From positions 1 to 6,239 of the forward strand of contig CALLNA010000247.1 of the NCBI GenBank assembly GCA_938005655.1: DNA of 6,239 nt. Reading direction: 5' to 3'. The DNA comes from an uncultured Novosphingobium sp. (lineage in GTDB: Bacteria > Pseudomonadota > Alphaproteobacteria > Sphingomonadales > Sphingomonadaceae). The notes under the pieces are model-generated. The model was given only the letters and a program-made list of their open reading frames with translations. It did no database searches and was not told the origin of the DNA. Below are positions 1 to 5,765 of this stretch, in pieces. How positions within the stretch are numbered: position 1 is the first letter of the stretch; the number at the start of each line of letters is the position of its first letter. Position numbers and translations under genes: made by a program.

Positions 1-48
1 ACCCCCACACCCCCAGTGTGATGCGCTACCAGGCTGCGCTACGTCCCG
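1..48 (-). tRNA. tRNA-Pro (anticodon GGG), partial, cut by window edge
   Basis: Read on the minus strand from 48 to 1 this folds as the first two thirds of a tRNA. The acceptor 5' strand CGGGACG is at 48-42 and is followed by TA. The D arm is GCGC (39-36), loop AGCCTGGTA (35-27), GCGC (26-23). The anticodon stem TCACA (21-17) pairs with TGTGG (9-5) with one G-U pair. The seven-base loop CTGGGGG (16-10) places GGG at 14-12 as the anticodon. GGGT of the variable region is the last visible part. The T arm, acceptor 3' strand and CCA would lie beyond position 1. A GGG anticodon reads CCC and CCU proline codons. The C at position 1 of the tRNA and the AGCCTGGTA D loop are typical of bacterial tRNA-Pro. 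The gene is divergent from yajC. Confidence 0.93.
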
Positions 49-62
49 ACCGGAAGGCGCGC

Positions 63-91
63 CCTATACGCAGCCCCGCGGGGGATGGCAA
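63..91 (-). promoter_or_regulatory. Putative sigma-70 promoter of tRNA-Pro
   Basis: On the minus strand TTGCCA (91-86, five of six matches to the -35 consensus) is separated by exactly 17 bp from TATAGG (68-63, four of six matches to the -10). The -10 lies 14 bp upstream of the tRNA 5' end at 48, so transcription would start near position 56 and leave a leader of about 8 nt for RNase P to remove. The stretch after the -10 is GC-rich (GCGCGCC), as in the discriminators of stable-RNA promoters under stringent control. The hexamers are seen; the activity and ppGpp sensitivity are inferred. Confidence 0.65.
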
Positions 92-171
92 GCGGATCGG
101 TGCGAGGCGGTTCCGGCGCGGGATTCGGAGCGCCTTCGGGCGGCGTCGGCGGGGGCTTCGTTGCCATCCCC
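81..171. repeat. 11-bp inverted repeat in the tRNA/yajC divergent spacer
   Basis: GGGGATGGCAA at 81-91 is the exact reverse complement of TTGCCATCCCC at 161-171, with 69 bp between the arms. Each arm contains TTGCCA pointing outward, toward the tRNA on the left and toward yajC on the right. The left arm supplies the -35 of the tRNA promoter. The arms could be two copies of a promoter element or of a regulator site. The spacing is too long for a simple RNA hairpin to be the obvious reading. Confidence 0.5.
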
Positions 172-189
172 GATCATAGCTGCTAGTCG
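161..189 (+). promoter_or_regulatory. Candidate promoter of the yajC-secDF operon
   Basis: TTGCCA at 161-166 lies 17 bp before TAGTCG at 184-189. The -35 is good but the -10 is poor (three of six matches to TATAAT). Transcription would begin near 196 and give an untranslated leader of about 60 nt before yajC. The main support is that the identical TTGCCATCCCC stretch is the -35 region of the divergent tRNA promoter. Another -10, such as one within CATAGC or CTAGTC nearby, cannot be ruled out. Confidence 0.35.
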
Positions 190-254
190 CCCGCGGTCCG
201 GCGGAGACCTTCATCCGCCCCCCAGGTTCGCACTGTCACGAGAGCACTCCACGG

Positions 255-596
255 ATGAGCATGACCACCCTCGAACTCCTTTCCGCCGCCGCGGCCGGCG
301 CGCCCGGCGCGCCGCCGGCCTGGGTCCAGTTCCTGCCGTTCATCGCGGTCGGCGTGATCTTCTGGTTCCTGATCCTGCGCCCCCAGATGCGCCAGCAGAA
401 GGAGCAGAAGGCCAAGATCGCGGGCATCAAGAAGGGTGACCAGGTGCTCACCGCCGGTGGCCTGCTCGGCAAGGTGCTCAAGGTCGACGAGCACTACGCG
501 GAGCTGGAGCTTGGCCCCAACGTCAAGGTCAAGGCGCTCAAGTCGACGATCTCCGACGTGATCCCGCCGACCGGCTCGGCCCCGGCCAACGACTGA
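255..596 (+). CDS. yajC: YajC, Sec translocase accessory subunit
   Basis: A 113-residue protein with the usual YajC layout. It has a short Ala/Gly/Pro-rich N-terminus, one membrane segment at about residues 26-41, and the family's LRPQ motif at 41-44. These are followed by a basic helix rich in Lys and Gln (about 45-60) and a small cytoplasmic beta domain containing KKGDQVLTAGGLLGKV. In known systems YajC sits in the inner membrane and associates with SecDF and the SecYEG translocon; its exact contribution is minor and unresolved. It is the first gene of a yajC-secD-secF operon, with secD starting 24 bp after its stop. The start is ambiguous. ATG 255 and ATG 261 are in frame two codons apart (MSM...), and the only purine-rich stretch, GAGAG at 240-244, favours 255 with a 10-nt spacing. 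Length and motifs are normal. Confidence 0.95.
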   Translation: MSMTTLELLSAAAAGAPGAPPAWVQFLPFIAVGVIFWFLILRPQMRQQKEQKAKIAGIKKGDQVLTAGGLLGKVLKVDEHYAELELGPNVKVKALKSTISDVIPPTGSAPAND

Positions 597-620
597 TCGA
601 TCGCAAGGCAGGCGCTGACG

Positions 621-2213
621 ATGCTCGATTTTCCCCGCTGGAAGCAGGCCTGGTACTGGTTCCTGACCGCCGTCGCCTGCCTCGCGGCGCTGCCGTCGAT
701 CTTCTCGATCGCGGGCGCGCCCTGGCCGACCACCCTGCCGCATCCGGTCATCAGCCTCGGCCTCGACCTGGCCGGCGGCAGCCACATCCTGCTCGAGGCG
801 AGCCCCGACCAGGTCGTCCGCCAGCGCCTGGAGGGCATGGAGGAGAACGTCCGCGCCAAGCTGCGCAGCGCCCCCCGGCCGATCCAGATCGGCGACATCT
901 CGTCGAAGGACGGCTCGCTGACCTTCATGGTCGTGAACCCCGGCGACGTCGATGCCATGCGCGAGCTGATCCTGCCGCTGACCAGCGGCGCCGGGCTCAC
1001 CGGCCAGCGCGACTGGGACATCCAGGTCGTCGACGGCACCCGCTTCGTCCTGACCCCGACCAAGGAGGGGATCGACCAGGCCGTCTCCAACGCGATGGAC
1101 ACCGCGACCGAGGTCGTGCGCAAGCGCATCGACGCGCTCGGCACGCGCGAGCCGACGATCATCCGCCAGGGCGCCCAGCGCATCGTCGTCCAGGTGCCCG
1201 GCCTCAAGGACCCCGCGGCGCTCAAGGCGCTGCTTGGCCAGACCGCCAAGCTCGAGTTCAAGCTGGTCGACACCAGCGCCCTGCCGAGCGACCTCGCCCA
1301 GGGCATCGCCCCTCCGGGCAGCGAGATCGTGCCCTATGCCGAAGGCGGCAGCATGATCGCGGTCAAGCGGCTCGGCGGGATCAAGGGCGACAGCCTGACC
1401 GACGCCCGCGCCGGCAACAACTCGCAGACCAACGAGAACATCGTCTCGATCACCTTCGACCAGCAGGGCGGCGAGAAGTTCGCCAAGCTGACCAGCGAGA
1501 ACGTCCACAAGCCCTTCGCCATCATCCTCGACGGCAAGGTGCTCTCCGCGCCCAACATCAACGAGCCGATCCTCGGCGGCCAGGCGCAGATCTCGGGCAG
1601 CTTCACCGCCCAGTCGGCCAACCAGCTCGCCATCGCCCTGCGCTCGGGCGCGCTGCCGGTCGACCTCAAGGTGATCGAGGAGCGCTCGGTCGGCCCGGAC
1701 CTCGGCGCGGATTCGATCCGCAAGGGCATGATCGCGATGATCGTCGGCACGGTTGCGATCATCGTGCTGATCGCCGCGAGCTACGGCCGGCTCGGCATCT
1801 ATGCCGACATCGCGCTGGTCATCAACGTGCTGATGATCCTCGGCATCATGGCTGTGGTCGGCGCCTCGCTGACCCTGCCGGGCATCGCTGGCTTCGTCCT
1901 GACCATCGGCGCGGCGGTCGACGCCAACGTGCTGATCAACGAGCGTATCCGCGAGGAGCGCCGCCGCGGCCGCCGGATCGTCCAGGCGATCGAGATGGGC
2001 TACAAGGAGGCCAGCCGGACCATCTTCGACGCCAACATCACCCACGTCATCGCCGCGACCATGATGTTCGCCTTCGGCTCGGGTCCGATCAAGGGCTTCG
2101 CCGTGGTGCTGATGATCGGCATCGTCACTTCGGTGTTCACCGCCGTCTTCCTCACCCGCATGTGGGTGGCGCTGTGGCTGCGCAAGGCGCGGCCCGCGGA
2201 CATCCATCTCTGA
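621..2213 (+). CDS. secD: SecD, protein translocase subunit
   Basis: A 530-residue inner-membrane protein. With SecF it uses the proton gradient to help the SecYEG/SecA machine move proteins across the membrane and release them in the periplasm. It has a first membrane helix at about residues 11-31, the conserved LGLDLAGG motif at 46-53, and a large periplasmic region including the P1 domain. The family segment VVRKRIDALG lies at 165-174. Five more membrane helices lie between about 370 and 519. The AAVDANVLINERI motif in TM4 carries Asp434, which matches by motif the proton-pathway Asp519 of E. coli SecD. The protein is shorter than E. coli SecD (615 residues) because of a smaller periplasmic part, which is common outside enterobacteria. 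AAGG (605-608) and AGG (610-612) precede the ATG as a modest Shine-Dalgarno. It is complete and unfused, unlike the single-chain SecDF of some rhizobia. Confidence 0.97.
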   Translation: MLDFPRWKQAWYWFLTAVACLAALPSIFSIAGAPWPTTLPHPVISLGLDLAGGSHILLEASPDQVVRQRLEGMEENVRAKLRSAPRPIQIGDISSKDGSLTFMVVNPGDVDAMRELILPLTSGAGLTGQRDWDIQVVDGTRFVLTPTKEGIDQAVSNAMDTATEVVRKRIDALGTREPTIIRQGAQRIVVQVPGLKDPAALKALLGQTAKLEFKLVDTSALPSDLAQGIAPPGSEIVPYAEGGSMIAVKRLGGIKGDSLTDARAGNNSQTNENIVSITFDQQGGEKFAKLTSENVHKPFAIILDGKVLSAPNINEPILGGQAQISGSFTAQSANQLAIALRSGALPVDLKVIEERSVGPDLGADSIRKGMIAMIVGTVAIIVLIAASYGRLGIYADIALVINVLMILGIMAVVGASLTLPGIAGFVLTIGAAVDANVLINERIREERRRGRRIVQAIEMGYKEASRTIFDANITHVIAATMMFAFGSGPIKGFAVVLMIGIVTSVFTAVFLTRMWVALWLRKARPADIHL

Positions 2214-2225
2214 GGACCCCAGATC

Positions 2226-3203
2226 ATGGCCCTGCTCAAGCTGGTTCCCGACAACACGAACATCAAGTTCCTGAGGTGGCAATGGCCGACCACGATCATC
2301 AGCCTGGCGCTGATGATCGGCAGCTTCGTCCTGATGTTCACCAATGGCCTCAACTTCGGCGTCGACTTCGTCGGCGGCGAGATGATCCGCGTCACCTTCA
2401 CCCAGAGCAAGGAGGCGCCGGTCCCGGCGCTGCGCACCGAGATCGAGCACCTGGGCTACGGCGAGCCGATCATCCAGACCTTCGGCGCGCCCAACGCGAT
2501 CTCGGTCCGGATGCGGCTCCCGGAGGGCGCCGAACGGGCCGAGGGCGCAGCCGAGGCGATGACCAAGCGGATCAGCGAGACGATCAAGGCGGCCCATTCC
2601 GACGCGCGGATCGACGGCGTCGATTCGGTCTCGGGCAAAGTCTCGGGCGAGCTGGGCTGGACGGCGTTCAAGGCGCTCGGCTTCGCCTGCATCGCGATCT
2701 CGATCTTCATCTGGTTCCGCTTCGAATGGCAGTTCGGCGTCGGCGCGATGATCAGCCTGGTCCACGACGTGGTGCTGACGCTCGGCCTGTTCGCGCTGAC
2801 CCAGATGGAGTTCGACCTGACGATCGTCGCGGCGGTGCTGACCGTGATCGGCTATTCGCTCAACGATACGATCGTGGTCTATGACCGGATTCGCGAGAAC
2901 CTGAAGAAATACCGCAAGATGCCGATGGAGGAGCTGCTCGACCTCTCGGTCAACGAGACGCTGCACCGCACGGTGATGACCTCGGTGACGATCCTGATCG
3001 CGCTGTTCGCCCTGCTCCTGCTCGGGCCCAAGGTGATCTTCGGCTTCTCCGCCGCGCTGATCCTCGGCCTGTTCGTCGCCACCTACAGCTCGATCTACGC
3101 GGCCGCGCCGATGCTGATCTGGCTGAACGTCAGCTCCAAGAGCTTCGTGCCCGTGGAGAGCGAGATGGACCGCCAGGAGCGGCTGGCGCGGGAACGGGGG
3201 TAG
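2226..3203 (+). CDS. secF: SecF, protein translocase subunit
   Basis: A 325-residue partner of SecD, close in length to E. coli SecF (323). A first membrane helix at about 18-37 is followed by the conserved GLNFGVDFVGG motif (41-51) and a small periplasmic domain to about residue 144. Five further helices run from about 147 to 300. TM4 holds GYSLNDTIVVYDRIREN with Asp214, and LHRT follows with Arg248. These correspond by motif to Asp213 and Arg247 of E. coli SecF, both needed for proton-coupled translocation, so the protein looks functional. A good Shine-Dalgarno, GAGGA at 2212-2216, overlaps the secD stop codon and sits 9 nt before the ATG. This suggests translational coupling of the two subunits. 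The C-terminal tail (SKSFVPVESEMDRQERL) is charged and cytoplasmic. It is the last gene of the operon; no Mth938-like or phytoene-synthase gene follows on this strand. Confidence 0.97.
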   Translation: MALLKLVPDNTNIKFLRWQWPTTIISLALMIGSFVLMFTNGLNFGVDFVGGEMIRVTFTQSKEAPVPALRTEIEHLGYGEPIIQTFGAPNAISVRMRLPEGAERAEGAAEAMTKRISETIKAAHSDARIDGVDSVSGKVSGELGWTAFKALGFACIAISIFIWFRFEWQFGVGAMISLVHDVVLTLGLFALTQMEFDLTIVAAVLTVIGYSLNDTIVVYDRIRENLKKYRKMPMEELLDLSVNETLHRTVMTSVTILIALFALLLLGPKVIFGFSAALILGLFVATYSSIYAAAPMLIWLNVSSKSFVPVESEMDRQERLARERG

Positions 3204-3211
3204 CTTCTAGA

Positions 3212-3353
3212 TCCTCCCTGTTCGCGAAGCGAATGGGGAGGGGGACCGCGATGGCGCAGCCATCGTGGTGGAGGGGTAGGGTGTGCCCGTTCCCCCTCCG
3301 ACAGGCCTGCGGCCTGCCACCTCCCCATTCCCGCTGCGCGGAAACGGGGAGGC
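3212..3353. repeat. Hairpin-rich intergenic repeat between convergent genes
   Basis: The gap between secF and the convergent glycosyltransferase gene is almost filled by four adjacent hairpins, each with a three-base loop. Hairpin 1 is 3214-3225 with 3229-3240 (12 pairs, two G-U, loop GAA). Hairpin 2 is 3246-3255 with 3259-3268 (10 pairs, one G-U, loop GCA). Hairpin 3 is 3302-3307 with 3311-3316 (6 pairs, loop TGC). Hairpin 4 is 3320-3334 with 3338-3352 (13 of 15 pairs, loop TGC). GGAGGGGGAC near 3237-3246 can also pair imperfectly with GTTCCCCCTCC at 3289-3299, which would bring hairpins 2 and 3 into a larger fold. From general recollection, similar purine/pyrimidine-alternating units with CTTCGCG- or GCAGGCCTG-type loops are dispersed through sphingomonad genomes. 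The unit may act as a bidirectional transcription end or 3' mRNA stabiliser. No T-tract follows any stem, so it is not a textbook intrinsic terminator. Confidence 0.75.
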
Positions 3354-3354
3354 G

Positions 3355-4545
3355 CTATGAAGCCGCGATTCCCCGCCAGAACGCCACCAGCGTGGCGGCG
3401 TTGGCTTCCCAGCTGAATCGCGCCGCGTGGGCGGCGACCGCCGCCTGATCCGGCGGGGCGGCCAGCAGGTCGCCCAGGGCGCCGGCGATCCCCTCGGGCG
3501 TCCGCTCGGCGATCCGCCCGGCGCTGTCGTCCGCCACCACCTCGCGCGCGCCGCCGATCGGCGGGATCACCAGCGGGGTGCCGCAGGCCAGGGCCTCGAC
3601 CCAGGCGTTGGCCAGCCCTTCGCTGGCCGAGGGCAGGACCATCGCGTCGGCGGCGGCGAGGAGCAGCGGCAGGCGGTCGTGGCCGACCTGGCCGAGGAAG
3701 TGGACCCGGGCCTCCAGTCCGCGCTCTCGCGCCAGGGCGCGCAAGGCGCCTTCGTCCGCGCCCTTGCCGGCCAGCGCCAGGCGCACGTCGCCGCGGCCGA
3801 GCCGGGCCAGGGCCTCGATCGCCAGCCGCTGGCCCTTGCGCTCGATCAGCGCCCCGGTCGCGGCGAGCAGCGGGCCGTCGACGGGAATCCCGAGGCTGCC
3901 GGCGATCTCCGCCCGCGCCGTCTCCCGCGCGACCGGGCGGAACCGGGCGTGGTCGAGCCCGGTGTAGTGGACCGTGATCCTGTCCCCCGGTATCCCCAGC
4001 GCGGCCATGTCGCCCTTCAGCGCCTCCGACACCGCGAGCATCCCGGCCGCCTGGCGCGCCGCCGCCAGCACCTGCGGGCCGGATTTCGGCAGCGTGCCCC
4101 AATGATGGATGTCCGCGCCGCGCGCCTTGACCGTTAGCGGCAGGCCGAGCGCCGCAGCGATCCGCGCCGCCGCCGGGCCGTCGGGAAAGAAGAACTGCGC
4201 GTCGACCAGGTCGAACGGCTGCTCGGCGTGGAGCCGCCGGGCGAGCGGCAGCAGTCCGCGCGCGATCCGCGCGGCATTGGACTGCGCGCCGATCCGCGGG
4301 ATCAGGGTGAAGCGCGGATGGTGCACGGTCAGCGCGCCGAGCCGCGAGACCGGCGCGATCTCCCGCAGCCGGGCATAGCGCGGATGCCGCGACAGCGGCC
4401 AGGGCGGGATGCCCAGCGGATTGACCATGACGAGGTCAACGTCGCCCCGCGCCGCGGCGGCCTGCATCTGGCTCGCCACGAAGGGCCCGAGCGATGGCAC
4501 TGCCGGATTGGGGAACAGGGTGCTGAGCGACAGGACGCGGAGCAT
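3355..4545 (-). CDS. Glycosyltransferase family 4 (GT-B fold)
   Basis: A 396-residue protein with the two-lobed GT4 layout. The N-terminal lobe begins with a beta strand and a FPNP...GPFVASQM segment (11-27), which resembles the acceptor-side start of exopolysaccharide and TuaC-like teichuronic-acid transferases. The hinge is near residues 225-235. The C-terminal nucleotide-sugar lobe contains GALIERKGQ with Lys237 in the usual donor-phosphate position. It also contains the diagnostic EX7E motif, Glu309 and Glu317, in SEGLANAWVEALACGTP. These proteins act in the cytoplasm or at the inner membrane face as retaining transferases that move a sugar from an NDP-sugar to a growing glycan or lipid. 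Neither donor nor acceptor can be read from the sequence, and no other polysaccharide gene is nearby. It lies 41 bp downstream of the XRE-type regulator on the same strand, so they may share a transcript. The Shine-Dalgarno is weak (GAAG about 8 nt upstream). The stop directly abuts the hairpin repeat. Confidence 0.9.
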   Translation of the reverse strand: MLRVLSLSTLFPNPAVPSLGPFVASQMQAAAARGDVDLVMVNPLGIPPWPLSRHPRYARLREIAPVSRLGALTVHHPRFTLIPRIGAQSNAARIARGLLPLARRLHAEQPFDLVDAQFFFPDGPAAARIAAALGLPLTVKARGADIHHWGTLPKSGPQVLAAARQAAGMLAVSEALKGDMAALGIPGDRITVHYTGLDHARFRPVARETARAEIAGSLGIPVDGPLLAATGALIERKGQRLAIEALARLGRGDVRLALAGKGADEGALRALARERGLEARVHFLGQVGHDRLPLLLAAADAMVLPSASEGLANAWVEALACGTPLVIPPIGGAREVVADDSAGRIAERTPEGIAGALGDLLAAPPDQAAVAAHAARFSWEANAATLVAFWRGIAAS

Positions 4546-4586
4546 GCGGGCGCTTCAGGCGGGAGGGCCGTTGCGGGCCATCCCGC

Positions 4587-5159
4587 TCAGAGCTTGCGCA
4601 CCAGCATCTCCGCCACGCCGAGCCAGGGCGGGTTGTCGATCACGATCTGGCGCGAGCCGGAGCCGGGCGGGAGCAGGGCGACCTTGCTGTCCTGCCGGTC
4701 GATCATCCGCCCGAAGGCGAAGCGGCCGCTCGGGCGCGGGACCAGGACGTCGCGGTTGAGCGCCTTGGCGAAGTCCTCGGGATCGACCTGACGCAGCCAG
4801 ACCTGGTCGCCGGTGCGGTACTCGCCCGCGCTGGTCTCGATCGCCAGGGCGACGACCCGCGCCCCCCCGGCCAGCGCCGTGGGCAGGATCGCGTCGCGCG
4901 GGGTGTGCAGCGCCTCGGTCCCGCTGGCGAGGAGGCGCGCGATCAGGCGCGGCTGCTCGGCCTGCTCGCCCTTGACCAGCAACTCGGGATCGACCTCCAG
5001 CGCGGCGCCGATGCGGTTCATCCAGACGAGCGAGAGGTTGCGCGTGCCGGTTTCGAGCCGGCCGATGGTCTGGGCCGTGGTCGGCGGGGAGCAGCGGGCG
5101 GCGACGTCGGCCAGGGTCAGGCCTTTTTCCTTGCGGATGTCGCGGATGCGATTGATCAT
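4587..5159 (-). CDS. XRE-type regulator with S24-like C-terminal domain
   Basis: A 190-residue probable DNA-binding regulator. Residues 2-62 form a Cro/CI helix-turn-helix, with helix 2 about TLADVAARC (15-23) and the recognition helix about TTAQTIGRLETG (27-38). After a linker, residues 100-190 look like the beta fold of LexA/CI peptidases (family S24). IETSAGEYRTGDQVWL (107-122) aligns by pattern with the GDSMEPTYxxGDxVxV signature, and SGRFAFGRMI (144-153) with the GxxYVKRL strand. The catalytic Ser position is Thr109 or Ser110 out of register, and the Lys position is Gly150, so self-cleavage is unlikely. I infer a sensor or dimerisation role rather than SOS-type autoproteolysis. AGGA at 5171-5168 lies 8 nt before the ATG, supporting this start. 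It is divergent from the DUF6456-like gene and upstream of the glycosyltransferase. The helix-turn-helix call is firm; the S24 relationship rests on pattern alone. Confidence 0.85.
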   Translation of the reverse strand: MINRIRDIRKEKGLTLADVAARCSPPTTAQTIGRLETGTRNLSLVWMNRIGAALEVDPELLVKGEQAEQPRLIARLLASGTEALHTPRDAILPTALAGGARVVALAIETSAGEYRTGDQVWLRQVDPEDFAKALNRDVLVPRPSGRFAFGRMIDRQDSKVALLPPGSGSRQIVIDNPPWLGVAEMLVRKL

Positions 5160-5171
5160 TGAAAATATCCT

Positions 5172-5184
5172 AACCGATCTGGTT
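5172..5184. promoter_or_regulatory. Possible operator between divergent regulator and DUF6456-like gene
   Basis: AACC-GATCT-GGTT is a short inverted repeat (four-base arms, five-base spacer) in the 90-bp spacer 5160-5249, directly next to the Shine-Dalgarno of the XRE regulator. That spacer is clearly richer in A and T than the flanking genes. XRE/CI-type regulators commonly bind such dyads in their own upstream region. The arms are short, so the match could be chance. No convincing -35/-10 pair was found on either strand here, although TTGCCA occurs again on the minus strand at 5218-5213. Confidence 0.25.
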
Positions 5185-5249
5185 TTTCGACTTTCCTACA
5201 ACGCGGCCGATTTGGCAAGCGGTGATTTCCACTCAAGGAGATCGCCCTC

Positions 5250-5735
5250 ATGCCCCGCACTCTCGTCGAACGCGAACTGACCGTCGCCGGCCCCGCCCGT
5301 CGTCCCGCCCGGCCCGGCGCCCGCAGCGTCACCGTCAACCTGGCCGAGAGCCCGCTGACCTGGCTCCATGCGCGCGGGCACCTGTCCGACCGCCGGCTCG
5401 ACGCGGGCGAGCGCCTCCGCGCCGACTGGGAGCGCGCCCAGCTCGCCCCTGCGATCACCTCGCGCTGGGACGCGGTGCGGATCACCGGCACGGGCGGCGA
5501 GCGCGGCCTCAACCCGACCGAGCGCCAGATCGCCGCGCGCCGCCGCTTCGACGGGGCGATCGCGGCGGCGGGGGCGGGGCTCTCCGACATCCTCTGGCGG
5601 GTGGTCTGCGCGGGCGAGGGCTTGCCCCAGGCCGAGCGCGCGCTTGCCTGGCCGGCGCGCAGCGGCAAGCTGGTGCTGGGCCTGGCGCTGGACCGGGTGG
5701 CGGACTTCTACCGGATCGGCGGGGAGAGGGGCTGA
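5250..5735 (+). CDS. DUF6456-like protein of unknown function
   Basis: A 161-residue soluble, arginine-rich protein. After a low-complexity start (residues 1-27), residues 28-80 hold VNLAESPLTWLHARGHLSD and AGERLRADWERAQL, a helical segment. Residues 88-161 begin NPTERQIAARRRFD, continue through an ILWRVVCAGEGL core around Trp116, and end in LALDRVADFYR. The closing WPARSGKLVLGLALDRLA-type pattern is what I recall of the alphaproteobacterial DUF6456 family, whose role is not established. There are no membrane segments or signal peptide. The start is well supported: AAGGAG at 5235-5240 lies 9 nt before the ATG, the best ribosome binding site in the window. It is divergent from the XRE regulator, which might control it, and convergent with the broken ABC-F gene 28 bp downstream. 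The basic character would suit nucleic-acid binding, but no domain shows this. Confidence 0.8.
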   Translation: MPRTLVERELTVAGPARRPARPGARSVTVNLAESPLTWLHARGHLSDRRLDAGERLRADWERAQLAPAITSRWDAVRITGTGGERGLNPTERQIAARRRFDGAIAAAGAGLSDILWRVVCAGEGLPQAERALAWPARSGKLVLGLALDRVADFYRIGGERG

Positions 5736-5751
5736 CGCCCGCCGCCACGGG

Positions 5752-5765
5752 GACGGCGCGCCGTC
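5752..5765. repeat. 14-bp perfect palindrome at convergent gene ends
   Basis: GACGGCGCGCCGTC is a perfect palindrome in the 28-bp gap between the DUF6456-like gene and the ABC-F fragment, and it runs into the ABC-F stop codon (5764-5766). Beyond one mismatch the pairing continues for two more bases (GG at 5749-5750, CC at 5767-5768). It could form a five-pair hairpin with a CGCG loop on either transcript, but there is no T-tract. A terminator role for both genes is only possible, and in GC-rich DNA a chance palindrome is not excluded. Confidence 0.35.

Noticed and set aside
131..142. A CGCC-TTCG-GGCG mini-hairpin upstream of yajC, considered as a terminator or leader structure.
   Set aside because: It has only four base pairs, no T-tract, and lies upstream of both proposed start sites, so it would not be transcribed from either promoter.
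183..2966. A 927-codon open frame on the minus strand opposite yajC, secD and secF.
   Set aside because: Its product is a long Asp/Arg/His/Gln-rich low-complexity string with no domain, typical of an antisense frame in GC-rich coding DNA. The opposite strand is unmistakably yajC-secD-secF.
3204..3354. A CRISPR array or attachment site in the repetitive gap after secF.
   Set aside because: The units are hairpins of different sequence without constant direct repeats or regular spacers, and there is no tRNA or integrase beside them.
3095..4102. A 335-codon minus-strand frame overlapping the glycosyltransferase and the hairpin repeat.
   Set aside because: It is in a different frame from the glycosyltransferase, gives Gly/Arg/Ala-rich low-complexity sequence, runs through the structured repeat and into secF, and shows no family motifs.
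3427..4137. A 236-codon plus-strand frame antisense to the glycosyltransferase.
   Set aside because: The composition is Arg/Gly/Gln/Asp-rich with no recognisable motif, while the opposite strand has the EX7E and RKG motifs of a GT4 enzyme.
4228..5280. Plus-strand frames (such as 4228-4791 and 4813-5280) antisense to the start of the glycosyltransferase gene and to the XRE regulator.
   Set aside because: They are low-complexity shadows with no ribosome binding site or domain, and they lie opposite two well-supported genes.
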